Source of the DNA: Methylotenera sp.
Lineage (GTDB): Bacteria; Pseudomonadota; Gammaproteobacteria; Burkholderiales; Methylophilaceae
Direction of reading: 5' to 3'
Assembly (NCBI GenBank): GCA_023259635.1
Contig: JALRGX010000082.1
Location: 1 to 37,857, forward strand
DNA length: 37,857 nucleotides
The notes beneath the pieces are model-generated. The model was not told the origin of the DNA and searched no databases. It saw nothing but the letters and a program-made list of their open reading frames with translations. The translations under genes and the position numbers were made by a program. Each line of letters opens with the position of its first letter. The first letter of the stretch is position 1. Positions 7,298-16,137 of the stretch are shown here, one piece after another.

Positions 7298-9127
7298 TTA
7301 TTTTCCCCGCATAAACATCTTATCCAGGTCACTCATGCTCACCTGGAACCAGGTTGGTCGGCCATGATTGCACTGACCAGAGCGCTCGGTAGCTTCCATA
7401 TCGCGCAGCAGTGCATTCATTTCCGGAATTGTCAGGCTGCGGTTTGCACGCACGGCGGCATGGCAGGCCATCGTTCCAAGCAATTCATTGCGCTGTTCAG
7501 TCAATGCCCTGCTTGCCCCGAACTCACGTAAATCACTAAGTACTGCTCGAGCCAGCTCCACTACATCGGAATTTTGCAGTATCGTTGGCACTGCCCGCAC
7601 GGCGAGCGTAGTCGGCGACAGCACTGCAATATCAAATCCGAGCTGACGTAAACTATCATCATTGCTGCTTAAAACCTCCTGCACCGTAGCAACTTCCAGT
7701 TTATCTGCATTAAAACTTAGCGGTAGCAACAATGGCTGCATTGGCACACTTTTGCTATCCAATGCATTCTTGAGTTTTTCGTACATGATGCGCTCATGCG
7801 CCGCATGCATATCTACCACTACCAGGCCTTGGGCATTTTGCGCCAGCACATAAACACCGTGAATCTGCGCTACTGCAAAACCAAGCGGGTATTGCTCAAC
7901 ATCCGGCTGTGGCTGACCTGCAGTGTCACCAGCTTCAAACTCTGCTGCATAGCATACCGGGCTGGCATATTGAGGCTGGGTAATGGCACCATTTCTTGCA
8001 CCAAACATGGTTTCATAAAAACCGCTAGGCTCACCCGCGCGCAGATTGATTTGCGATTGATACGTTGGGTAAGACGTACTGGCTGGTTGCTGTGCAAAAG
8101 GGTTATAACCGGCCTGACTGGCTGTAACAGCACTCGACATACCGGTAGGTGCAGCCAACGCTTTATTCAAAGAATGGAATATAAAGCGGTGGACTGACTG
8201 CGCATCGCGGAACCTGACTTCGGTTTTTGCGGGGTGTACATTTACATCGACCAATGTCGGGTCCAGATCCAGGAACAGCACAAAAGCCGGGTGACGGTCA
8301 TGATGCAACACATCCTGATATGCCTGACGAATCGCATGCGCAATCAGCTTATCGCGCACAAAACGCCCGTTCACATACACATACTGTGTATCGCGACTAT
8401 TGCGGTTAAAGGTAGGCTTGGCAGCCATACCCCACAGGCGCAACCCAGCGGCGGCCTCATCAAGGCTGATAGACTCAGCAGCAAACTCGCTGCCCAGCAC
8501 TTCGGCAAACCTGCGTTCAGGCGCACTCACTGCATAGCGGCTTAGGGCGCGGCCATTGTGCTGCAGCATTAATGCTACATCCGGCCGTGAAAGTGCAATA
8601 CGGTTGAACACTTCCTCACAATGCCCGAACTCGGTGCCTTCCGTTTTCAGAAATTTCCGGCGTGCTGGTGTATTAAAATAAAGATCAGCAACTTCAATCA
8701 CCGTTCCAGCATCCAGCGCAGCGGGTTCAATCGCGGAAATATCGCTACCTTCCGACGCTATGCGCCAGGCATGTTTGGCATCTGCCTGACGGCTTAGCAG
8801 TTGTGTGCGTGAAATCGAAGCAATACTTGCCAGTGCTTCACCACGAAACCCCAGGCTTGCGACTGACTCCAGATCTTCAAGGCTGGAAATTTTGCTCGTT
8901 GCATGACGCGTCAACGCCAGCTCAAGGTCTTCTTTTGCTACACCGATACCATTATCTGTCACGCGTATCTGTTTAATACCGCCCTGCTGCAATGCCACCT
9001 GAATATCGGTACTGCCCGCATCCAGGCTGTTCTCCAGCAACTCTTTCAGTGCAGACGCCGGCCGCTCCACCACCTCACCGGCGGCAATCTGGCTGATAAG
9101 CTGGTCTGGTAATAATTGAATATGCAT
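7298..9127 (-). CDS. mutL: DNA mismatch repair protein MutL, endonuclease type
   Basis: Links mismatch recognition by MutS to strand removal. 609 residues. The N-terminal GHKL ATPase has ELLENSLDAGST (motif I), TDNGIGV (II) and GFRGEALASIASIS (III), then the transducer domain with YVNGRFVRD and VNVHPAKTEVRF. A variable linker runs from about 330 to 415. The C-terminal domain carries DMHAAHERIMYE at 439-450, which matches the DQHA(X)2E(X)4E metal-binding endonuclease motif, plus ACHAAVRAN and C586-N-H-G-R-P. This is the nicking type of MutL, unlike E. coli MutL, and fits the absence of mutH from this window. The ATG at 9127 gives the normal QLLPDQLISQIAAGEVV start. It is divergent from the helicase gene with a 76-bp gap. 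Confidence 0.96.
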   Translation of the reverse strand: MHIQLLPDQLISQIAAGEVVERPASALKELLENSLDAGSTDIQVALQQGGIKQIRVTDNGIGVAKEDLELALTRHATSKISSLEDLESVASLGFRGEALASIASISRTQLLSRQADAKHAWRIASEGSDISAIEPAALDAGTVIEVADLYFNTPARRKFLKTEGTEFGHCEEVFNRIALSRPDVALMLQHNGRALSRYAVSAPERRFAEVLGSEFAAESISLDEAAAGLRLWGMAAKPTFNRNSRDTQYVYVNGRFVRDKLIAHAIRQAYQDVLHHDRHPAFVLFLDLDPTLVDVNVHPAKTEVRFRDAQSVHRFIFHSLNKALAAPTGMSSAVTASQAGYNPFAQQPASTSYPTYQSQINLRAGEPSGFYETMFGARNGAITQPQYASPVCYAAEFEAGDTAGQPQPDVEQYPLGFAVAQIHGVYVLAQNAQGLVVVDMHAAHERIMYEKLKNALDSKSVPMQPLLLPLSFNADKLEVATVQEVLSSNDDSLRQLGFDIAVLSPTTLAVRAVPTILQNSDVVELARAVLSDLREFGASRALTEQRNELLGTMACHAAVRANRSLTIPEMNALLRDMEATERSGQCNHGRPTWFQVSMSDLDKMFMRGK

Positions 9128-9203
9128 GCGTTTATTTTATTGGTTTTAAGGGTTAACTTTAATGATAGCCATTTTACCTGTTTTAGGCTAAATTCCTGAA
9201 CGT

Positions 9204-10739
9204 ATGGATTCAAACATCAAAGATTTATCGCTCTCCGGTTTTACATCAAGCTTTGCTTTGGCACGCAGCATAAAACGACACCATCATTTCTATCTGGGGC
9301 CAACCAACTCCGGCAAAACCTACCAGGCGCTGCGCACACTGGAAAAGGCGCAATCCGGCGTCTATCTTGCGCCACTGCGCTTGCTGGCTATGGAAGTCCG
9401 CGACAGGCTGGTTGCCGCAGGCGTGCCCTGCAACCTGATTACGGGTGAAGAACGTGTAATGATGGAGGGCGCGCGACATACTGCCTCCACCATTGAAATG
9501 ATGAACCCGAACAAGTTAGCAGATGTCGCCGTCATTGATGAAATCCAGATGCTGCAAGACCCTGACCGCGGTTCGGCATGGACCTCCGCACTGGTTGGAG
9601 CACCCGCATCTACAGTCTTTATCTGCGGCTCAACCGCTGTTACCTCACCCTGTATTGATGTGATTGAAGCCTTGGGTGAAACCTATGACATTACTTACAT
9701 GGAACGAAAAACCCCGCTGGTGCTGGAAGATGAAAGCCTTTGCGGCAATCGCTACAGCCGCCAAAAACTGAAACCGAAACTACAAAAGGGTGATGCAGTA
9801 ATCGCATTTAGCCGCAAAGATGTGCTGACATTAAGCGCAAGGTTCCGGCAATGGGGGTTTACCGTAGCCACTATTTACGGTGCACTGGCACCTGAAGTAC
9901 GGCGCACTGAATCTGAACGCTTCAACTCAGGCCAGGCCGATATCCTGGTTGCGACCGATGCCATTGGCATGGGCCTTAACCTGCCCATCCGCCGCGTGAT
10001 TTTCTCGCACATCCATAAATTTGACGGCGTGGCTTCGCGCATGCTCAACATGACAGAAGTGCGGCAGATAGCCGGGCGTGCCGGCAGGTTCGGCCGCTAT
10101 GAAACTGGCTATGTGAATGTACTGGAAAATGACGAGCTGATTCATATAGAACACATGCTTACGGCAAATGACACTGCGGACCTGGAAAAACTGCCTATCT
10201 CTATCAATTTAATGCAGATTGACGCAATCGCCGCCAGGCTGCAGACGCGCAAAATATCCGAAATCATGATTTACCACCAGGAGCGCACCCGCTGTGATCA
10301 TGCGCTGTTTGCAATGGCATCACTTGACGCACAAATCAGCCAGGCGCTCCTGGTTGATGAATATGCACCGGATATGTCATTAAAAGATAAGTACATATTT
10401 ACCTGTGCCCCCATATCACTCAATGTTGCCTTTGAAAAAGACTATTATCTGCTATGCCTGCAAAGCGTAGCACAATCAAAAATACGCCAACTGCCAGCAC
10501 GTCCGTCATGGCTGGATTCAGGAAGCCCCAAACACCTGGAGGCTGCAGAACTACTAAGCCACAACCTGAGCCTGTACGCCTGGCTCAGCTTCAAGTTTCC
10601 ACAGTTCTTTGTAGATGGCGATCAGGTCATGGCATTGCGGCAACAAGTCAGCCGCTACATTGAACGCGCCCTGCTCACGCAAGCTGGATACGGTGATACC
10701 AGCAGGGAAATTGACAGCCTAATGACCAAGAGGCGATAA
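9204..10739 (+). CDS. SUV3-like DEAD/H-box RNA helicase
   Basis: A 511-residue superfamily 2 helicase resembling SUV3, the RNA helicase of the mitochondrial degradosome. Walker A is GPTNSGKT at 32-39, a diagnostic SUV3 form. Next are VYLAPLRLLAMEV (Ia), IDEIQML (II, with DEIQ in place of DEAD) and CGST (III). The second RecA domain has VIAFSRKDVL (IV), ATDAIGMGLNLPIRRVIFSH (V) and RQIAGRAGRFG (VI). The C-terminal part, from about 360, contains a helical SUV3-C-like region (ESLAY-type motifs are not clear). Its role in bacteria is not settled; RNA turnover is the likely field. The start at 9204 has no obvious ribosome site. Confidence 0.9.
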   Translation: MDSNIKDLSLSGFTSSFALARSIKRHHHFYLGPTNSGKTYQALRTLEKAQSGVYLAPLRLLAMEVRDRLVAAGVPCNLITGEERVMMEGARHTASTIEMMNPNKLADVAVIDEIQMLQDPDRGSAWTSALVGAPASTVFICGSTAVTSPCIDVIEALGETYDITYMERKTPLVLEDESLCGNRYSRQKLKPKLQKGDAVIAFSRKDVLTLSARFRQWGFTVATIYGALAPEVRRTESERFNSGQADILVATDAIGMGLNLPIRRVIFSHIHKFDGVASRMLNMTEVRQIAGRAGRFGRYETGYVNVLENDELIHIEHMLTANDTADLEKLPISINLMQIDAIAARLQTRKISEIMIYHQERTRCDHALFAMASLDAQISQALLVDEYAPDMSLKDKYIFTCAPISLNVAFEKDYYLLCLQSVAQSKIRQLPARPSWLDSGSPKHLEAAELLSHNLSLYAWLSFKFPQFFVDGDQVMALRQQVSRYIERALLTQAGYGDTSREIDSLMTKRR

Positions 10740-10833
10740 GTATTAAGTACAATGCGGAAGCTTGAATTTATTGCCAAGTATCAATGTACTTGTTATTTTC
10801 ACTTACAGAATTCATCGTAACTACCAGTAGACG
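10740..10833. other. Short intergenic space with an inverted repeat
   Basis: AAGTACA (10745-10751) and TGTACTT (10785-10791) are perfect reverse complements in the gap between the convergent helicase and flavin reductase-like genes. There is no strong T run, so termination here is uncertain. Confidence 0.35.
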
Positions 10834-11376
10834 CTAAATATCATATGGAAGTTTGGAAGCCATCATTTTCTTCCGGTCAATCCTGCGCCCATCGACAATG
10901 AACGTTCCATCACCTACAGCGTGAATCGTTCGCCTCTCTTTACGCTCAGTGTCAATATATGCGGCAACTGCCTCAAACACGACTATGTTGTGTTTTTTAA
11001 CGATGTCGATGACCTTGCACTCCATATTGGCAAGGCACTCCTTGATTAAGGGGGATTTTACGGATTTACCCTGCACAGGTGTCAGCTTGAATTTGGCAAA
11101 CTTGTCCGTGTCTTTCCCGGAGCACGTTCCAATGGCGACGACCTTATCCAGCAAATCAACCGTAGGAATAGCAATGACACACTCTTTATTCTTTTGCAAC
11201 GCCGCGAAAGAATGGTTCCATTCACCCGTGAGGATAGCGAATACCGGGGTGAAATCCATTACCATGGTCCAGGAAATCGTCATGATATTGTTTTTCACCC
11301 CGTCATGGGTCGTCACAAGAACTACAGGTCCCGGCTCTATCAGGGTAAAGGCTTTTTTCAGTTCCAGCTGATGCAT
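10834..11376 (-). CDS. Flavin reductase-like (FMN-binding split barrel) protein
   Basis: A 180-residue cytosolic protein of the flavin reductase-like family, which bind FMN in a split beta-barrel and often reduce it with NAD(P)H. Visible family features are the start of the barrel, PGPVVLVTTHDGVKNNIMTI, then the substrate-side strand, and the CVIAIPTVDLLDKVVAIGTCSGKDTDKFAKF block, which is the usual helix and SG.DvdKF signature. No partner monooxygenase is nearby, so it may instead bind heme or act as a general electron carrier. The start has a good AGGAG six bases upstream. It follows the beta-CASP gene on the same strand after an 88-base gap. Confidence 0.85.
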   Translation of the reverse strand: MHQLELKKAFTLIEPGPVVLVTTHDGVKNNIMTISWTMVMDFTPVFAILTGEWNHSFAALQKNKECVIAIPTVDLLDKVVAIGTCSGKDTDKFAKFKLTPVQGKSVKSPLIKECLANMECKVIDIVKKHNIVVFEAVAAYIDTERKERRTIHAVGDGTFIVDGRRIDRKKMMASKLPYDI

Positions 11377-11464
11377 GAGCGCTCCTCATGATATTCATTT
11401 AGTCGACGCTCAGACCAAGCCAGTACGACATTTAGGGCACCTAACTCAAGTATTGAAAAATCAC

Positions 11465-12826
11465 TTATTCCAACATCACGGTTTCCAGATATTCCGCCAC
11501 TTCTGTACGCCAATGCAATTTTTCTTCAATGTGCCGCCGCATGGCGTCTGCGGCCAAGGGTTCACCATGTACGATGAAAGTTTTTTTAGGAGGGGATTCA
11601 AAGCCCCTGAGCCAGTTCAGGATTTCGGCATAATCGGCATGGGCTGAGAGATTGGTAATAGACTCGACTTTGGCCCGCACCGGTACGTATTCACCATGAA
11701 TCTTGATTTCTTGCGCGCCATCGATCATGGCTGCACCACGTGTACCGGCAGCCTGGAACCCTGCAAATAGAATAGTATTGTTGGACTTGGGCGCGAATGC
11801 TTTCAGGTGATGCACTACCCGCCCGCCGGAAGCCATGCCACTGGCGGAAATAATAATCATGGGCCCTTTCATCTGGTTCAGGGCGCGTGATTCTTCCACA
11901 CTGTTTACTATATGTGCCGTATGGTTTAATGCCGCACACTCTTCCCGTGATAAACGGTGCTCACCACGATGCTTGGTAAATATCGCAGTAGCATCGGCTG
12001 CCATCGGACTATTCAGGTATACCGGAATTTCATAAGGTATGGCACCCGAAGCCTTGAGCAAATGAATGTAATACAGTAATTCCTGAGCACGGCCAACGGC
12101 AAACGCCGGAATCACTACGACCCCTTTACGTTTTACGGTTCTGTTAATAATGGTCGCCAACTTGAGCATCGGGTCATCACGCTCGTGCAGGCGATTGCCG
12201 TAAGTGGACTCTACCAATAGATAATCCGCCTGCTTAATCGGCACCGGCGGCTTCATCAGGATATTATTAGGCCGCCCGATATCGCCCGAGAACAATACCG
12301 ATGTTTTCCTATTATGAATACGTACGAATGCTGAACCGAGGATATGCCCATTGGGATAAAACTGGAGCGTGAGATCATCCCCAATGTTAATCTCCTGGTT
12401 AAATGGCACCGAAGTGAACAAATCCAGCGCCTTGAATGCATCTTCTTTTGTATATAGCGGCAATGCAGGATGGTGTTTGGAAAATCCGCGGCGATTGGCA
12501 TATTCGGCTTCTTCTTCCTGTAGATGCGCTGAATCCGGCAGTAAAATCTTGCACAGATCACGCGTGCCATCGGTACAGTAGACCTTGCCGGAAAAACCAT
12601 TTTTGACAAACAATGGCAGGTAGCCGGTGTGATCAATATGCGCATGCGTAAGTACTACTGCATCTACATCTGCGGGGTTGATCGGCAGCTTGGCCCAGTT
12701 TTTAAGGCGCAACTGCTTTAAACCCTGAAACAGGCCGCAGTCAATCAAGACGCGATACTTATCGCTCGTCAGTAAATATTTAGAACCAGTTACCGTACCC
12801 GTTGCGCCTAAAAATTTGAGTTGCAT
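11465..12826 (-). CDS. Beta-CASP metallo-beta-lactamase-fold RNase
   Basis: A 453-residue protein of the CPSF73/RNase J-like superfamily, probably a zinc-dependent ribonuclease. The N-terminal lactamase fold has the main metal motif THAHIDHTG (H61, H63, D65, H66) and FSGDIGRPN later in the chain. The beta-CASP insert contains IPAFAVGRAQELLYYIHLL and ISASGMASGGRVVHHL. The C-terminal metal histidines lie in NLSAHADYAE and FIVHGEPLAADA. This is the bacterial YSH1/TTHA0252-like group rather than RNase J. AAGGA lies about ten bases before the ATG. It follows amiC on the same strand after 72 bases. Confidence 0.92.
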   Translation of the reverse strand: MQLKFLGATGTVTGSKYLLTSDKYRVLIDCGLFQGLKQLRLKNWAKLPINPADVDAVVLTHAHIDHTGYLPLFVKNGFSGKVYCTDGTRDLCKILLPDSAHLQEEEAEYANRRGFSKHHPALPLYTKEDAFKALDLFTSVPFNQEINIGDDLTLQFYPNGHILGSAFVRIHNRKTSVLFSGDIGRPNNILMKPPVPIKQADYLLVESTYGNRLHERDDPMLKLATIINRTVKRKGVVVIPAFAVGRAQELLYYIHLLKASGAIPYEIPVYLNSPMAADATAIFTKHRGEHRLSREECAALNHTAHIVNSVEESRALNQMKGPMIIISASGMASGGRVVHHLKAFAPKSNNTILFAGFQAAGTRGAAMIDGAQEIKIHGEYVPVRAKVESITNLSAHADYAEILNWLRGFESPPKKTFIVHGEPLAADAMRRHIEEKLHWRTEVAEYLETVMLE

Positions 12827-12898
12827 TTGGTGTCATCCTTAATCAAAACAATCGTAACTGCAATTCAGATATGGTTCACATTTTGCCTGGTCTTTTAT

Positions 12899-14398
12899 CT
12901 AGTCTAGTGCGACTTTGGTTTTTGCCAATGCCGGATTGGTAGCAAAATATTGCTTGATACCTTCAAAAATTTTAGCAACCAGGCGTTCCTGATAGGCATC
13001 GTCATTGAGCCTGCTCTCTTCATCCGGGTTACTGATAAACGCTGTCTCCACAAGAATAGATGGAATGTCGGGTGATTTCAGCACCGCAAACCCGGCTTGC
13101 TCTACATGATTTTTATGCAGTTTATTGATCGTACCAATCTGCCCCAGAACCGCCTTACCCAGTTTCAGGCTGTCATTAATCGTTGCTGTCTGCGACAAAT
13201 CCAGCAACGTTCTTGCCAATACCGGATCCTTGACATTTAAACTGACACCGCCGATTAAATCAGATTCATTTTCCTTTTTAGCGAGGTAACGTGCACTGGC
13301 ACTGGTTGCACCTTTTTCAGAAAGTGCAAATACCGATGAGCCGCGCGCTGTCGGGCTGTTGAACGCATCGGCATGAATGGATATAAACAAATCAGCCTGC
13401 AGTTTGCGTGCCTTCACCACACGACCATGCAGCGGAATAAAATAATCGCCGTCACGGGTAAGCACGCCGCGCATATCCGGGTCTTCATCAATTTTGGCCT
13501 TGAGTTTTTTTGCTACCATCAAGGTAATATCTTTCTCGTGGCTACCGCTAGCACCGACTGCCCCAGGGTCTTCTCCCCCATGACCTGCATCAATTGCGAT
13601 AATGATTTTGCGTGACCAGCCATTATCAATATCTGCATTGGGAAGGTTTTTAAGATTGGCACCATCCGGTACAAATGCGGTTTTTTCAGCGGTTTTATCA
13701 TCCGTTTTTGCAGCTTCTACACTTGCTGCCTGATTCTGGCTATTATTCGTAGCAGATTGCACTTCCTGTATCGCCGGCTCAATCTCCGGCTTCACTTCAT
13801 TTTCCTGTGTAACAATCTGTTGCTCAATATTGCCATGTGGCTGCAATTCTGATTCTGCAATCAACCGTGGCTGCGGAGATTGTATGGTGGCATCCGGCTT
13901 AACAGCACCGGCTTCATGACCTAGCTCTGCCAGCATTGCCATCAAAGGATCTTTAACCGGATATATATCCAGCACCAGTCTGTGTTTATATTCTCCCGCA
14001 GGCGGCAGAGTAAACAAACTGGGCTTCACTTCTGCCTTTAAATCAACCACCAGGCGCACGGTTCCGGGTTTAAACCTGGCAATGCGCAATTTCGCAATAT
14101 ATGGGTCACTGCCCATAATTTTTTCACTTAATGATTTCAAGGCAGCATTAAGGTCAATATCATCAACATCGACTACTATGCGCTCAGGATTTTTAAGCAG
14201 TGTCATCCTGTAGACAAAAGGCTTGCTGGCTTCGAGCGTAATACGGGTATAGTCCTGTGCAGGCCAGACACGCGCGGCTGTGACTGTATTGCCGGCTGCA
14301 TATGCAGGCTGCAAGATAAAAATACCGTAAACCAAAACCACAAACGCAGTAATGCGCCTAAACAATGTATTTATTGAAGTACCACTAATATTCGACAT
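12899..14398 (-). CDS. amiC: N-acetylmuramoyl-L-alanine amidase with AMIN domain (AmiC-like)
   Basis: A periplasmic zinc amidase that cuts septal peptidoglycan to separate daughter cells. 499 residues. An N-terminal signal segment (about 12-34, ending QPAYA) is followed by an AMIN domain (about 38-150) that targets the division site. A low-complexity linker rich in Q, A, E and K spans about 160-260. The Amidase_3 domain begins IIIAIDAGHGGEDPGA, with the zinc histidine. The zinc glutamate is in SHEKDIT, the next zinc histidine in SIHADAF, and the catalytic glutamate in ILVETAFISN. Activity in such enzymes is usually controlled by an EnvC/NlpD activator. The start lies four bases after the tsaE stop, so the two are probably co-translated. 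The name could equally be amiB. Confidence 0.93.
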   Translation of the reverse strand: MSNISGTSINTLFRRITAFVVLVYGIFILQPAYAAGNTVTAARVWPAQDYTRITLEASKPFVYRMTLLKNPERIVVDVDDIDLNAALKSLSEKIMGSDPYIAKLRIARFKPGTVRLVVDLKAEVKPSLFTLPPAGEYKHRLVLDIYPVKDPLMAMLAELGHEAGAVKPDATIQSPQPRLIAESELQPHGNIEQQIVTQENEVKPEIEPAIQEVQSATNNSQNQAASVEAAKTDDKTAEKTAFVPDGANLKNLPNADIDNGWSRKIIIAIDAGHGGEDPGAVGASGSHEKDITLMVAKKLKAKIDEDPDMRGVLTRDGDYFIPLHGRVVKARKLQADLFISIHADAFNSPTARGSSVFALSEKGATSASARYLAKKENESDLIGGVSLNVKDPVLARTLLDLSQTATINDSLKLGKAVLGQIGTINKLHKNHVEQAGFAVLKSPDIPSILVETAFISNPDEESRLNDDAYQERLVAKIFEGIKQYFATNPALAKTKVALD

Positions 14399-14402
14399 GT
14401 TT

Positions 14403-14879
14403 TTAGTTTATATGCTGAACGCACTGCTGTCCACGCTCGCTGTATGCAGCCACATGAACAGTGCGCCCTGTTTCCCGGATATTGAAGCTGATTTCAATAT
14501 CCGGTGCCGGTAATACTTGTGCCGCCTTTTCCGGCCATTCAATCAGGCATACACTGCTCGTATTGAAGTAATCCCGGAAGCCGGCAGCCTCCCATTCTTC
14601 TTCATCGTTAAAGCGATATAAATCAAAATGGTATACATTCAACTGTGCAGAATGGCTATCCAACATTTCATAGGGTTCAACCAAGGTGTAGGTTGGGCTT
14701 TTCACTTTTCCCACGTATCCCAACCCCTGTAATAGTCCGCGCACCAATGTAGTCTTGCCAGCGCCCAAATTTCCATGCAAATAAACGGTAAGGTCAGGCA
14801 CAATAGCCTTCGCCAGCGCGGCGCCAAAATCAATCGTAGCCGCTTCGTCTGCCAAATCAAGTGTAGAATTATTATCCAT
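14403..14879 (-). CDS. tsaE: tRNA threonylcarbamoyladenosine synthesis ATPase TsaE
   Basis: The ATPase partner of TsaB-TsaD in forming t6A37 on tRNAs that read ANN codons; essential in most bacteria. With the ATG at 14879 it has 158 residues, close to the family norm. Walker A is GNLGAGKT at 36-43. VKSPTYTLVEPY and YHFDLYRF follow, and the Walker B-like region is CLIEWPEKA. GGAG at about 14886-14889 lies six to seven bases before this ATG, which decides the start over the ATG at 14906. The start codon overlaps the start codon of queG on the other strand. Confidence 0.95.
   Translation of the reverse strand: MDNNSTLDLADEAATIDFGAALAKAIVPDLTVYLHGNLGAGKTTLVRGLLQGLGYVGKVKSPTYTLVEPYEMLDSHSAQLNVYHFDLYRFNDEEEWEAAGFRDYFNTSSVCLIEWPEKAAQVLPAPDIEISFNIRETGRTVHVAAYSERGQQCVQHIN
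14864..14869 (+). promoter_or_regulatory. Candidate -10 box of queG at near-leaderless spacing
   Basis: TAGAAT (14864-14869), preceded by TG, ends eight bases before the queG ATG at 14878. No good -35 element is seen. It lies inside tsaE. Confidence 0.3.
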
Positions 14880-15978
14880 GACTAACTCCGCCATCCATCC
14901 TGACATGCAGCATATGCAAGAATTGAGTACCCAAATTAAAAACTGGGGCTTGGCACTGGGCTTTAATCATGTTGGCATTACCGATACTGATTTGCATGCG
15001 GCAGAAGCCATGCATGAAGATTGGATTAAAAAAGGTTTCCATGGTGAAATGGATTATATGGCAAAACATGGCATTAAGCGTACACGCCCTGCCGAATTAG
15101 TGCCAAATACCCAGCGCATTATTTCTGTCCGAATGGATTACTTGCCGCCGAATGCTGTTAACAGTGAACATATTCTGGAAAACAGCGAAAAAGCTTTTAT
15201 CTCACGTTATGCACTGGGGCGTGACTATCACAAGGTGATGCGCAATAAACTGCAAAAATTATGTGAGAAAATCCAGTCGGAACTACCAAGGTTCCACAAT
15301 AATCATTTTGAATACCGCGCATTTACCGACAGCGCACCTGTCCTTGAGGTGGCACTGGCTGAAAAAGCAGGTTTAGGCTGGCGCGGCAAGCATACCCTAT
15401 TGATTAACAAGGATCGTGGCTCATGGTTTTTCCTGGGTGAAATCTATACCAACCTGCCACTTGTCATTGATGCGCCGGCAACCAACCACTGCGGCACCTG
15501 CTCCAGCTGCATGGATATTTGCCCGACCCAGGCCATTACTGCGCCCTACGAGGTGGATGCGCGACGCTGCATCTCTTACCTGACCATAGAGCTGAAAGGC
15601 AATATTCCGCCGGAACTGCGGCCACTGATTGGTAACCGCGTTTATGGCTGTGATGACTGCCAGCTTTACTGCCCGTGGAACAAGTTTGCCGAAATCACGG
15701 AAGAAACCGATTTTCATATCAGGAATGGGCTGGATAATATCAGCCTGATTGAATGCTTCAATTGGAGTGAAAAAGAATTTAAAACCAATATGGCCGGCAG
15801 TGCCATTTACCGTATTGGCTACGAGCAGTGGCTACGTAACATTGCTGTTGGCTTGGGAAACGCAAAAACCACACCTGAAATTGTTGCAACACTGCGATCA
15901 CGCGAGAATAGTGCTTCCGATATGTTACGGGAACATATCAACTGGGCGCTGAACAGGCACCTTATTTCAACAGCATGA
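14878..15978 (+). CDS. queG: Epoxyqueuosine reductase (QueG)
   Basis: A cobalamin- and Fe-S-dependent enzyme that reduces epoxyqueuosine to queuosine in tRNA. 366 residues. The N-terminal cobalamin-binding part runs to about residue 190. Two ferredoxin-like [4Fe-4S] motifs follow. The first is C205-G-T-C208-S-S-C211-M-D-I-C215-P; the second has C231, then C258-D-D-C261 and C265-P. HEAT-like helices make up the C-terminus. The first ATG (14878) overlaps the start of tsaE by two bases. Later ATGs at 14905 and 14914 are also possible and would leave a short gap. None has a clear ribosome site. Confidence 0.95.
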   Translation: MTNSAIHPDMQHMQELSTQIKNWGLALGFNHVGITDTDLHAAEAMHEDWIKKGFHGEMDYMAKHGIKRTRPAELVPNTQRIISVRMDYLPPNAVNSEHILENSEKAFISRYALGRDYHKVMRNKLQKLCEKIQSELPRFHNNHFEYRAFTDSAPVLEVALAEKAGLGWRGKHTLLINKDRGSWFFLGEIYTNLPLVIDAPATNHCGTCSSCMDICPTQAITAPYEVDARRCISYLTIELKGNIPPELRPLIGNRVYGCDDCQLYCPWNKFAEITEETDFHIRNGLDNISLIECFNWSEKEFKTNMAGSAIYRIGYEQWLRNIAVGLGNAKTTPEIVATLRSRENSASDMLREHINWALNRHLISTA

Positions 15979-15981
15979 CAT

Positions 15982-16072
15982 CTGGATTGCCGCCCGCAGC
16001 GCTACGCATGCGGCTAAAGGCTAAATCGCTCGCAATGACGCCATCGCGAGGCCGCAGGCCGCGGCGATCCAG
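15982..16072. repeat. REP-like palindromic element
   Basis: The ends CTGGATTGCCGC (15982-15993) and GCGGCGATCCAG (16061-16072) are inverted repeats with one mismatch. The inside holds TCGCAATGACGCC and the palindromic GGCCGCAGGCC. This is the GC-rich ATTGCCGC/CGCAATGACG type of repeat found scattered in many proteobacterial genomes. It lies between the 3' ends of queG and the efflux operon and can fold into a long hairpin, so it may also act in termination. Confidence 0.8.
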
Positions 16073-16137
16073 CAAAGCAGGTTTCATCAAAAATAAATAG
16101 TATCGAATCAACAATCAAAGCAGCTAGCCAAATGGCC

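Noticed and set aside
10745-10791. Inverted repeat as a terminator after the helicase gene
   Set aside because: The 33-base loop and lack of a T run make it unlikely to be a rho-independent terminator; listed only as an inverted repeat.
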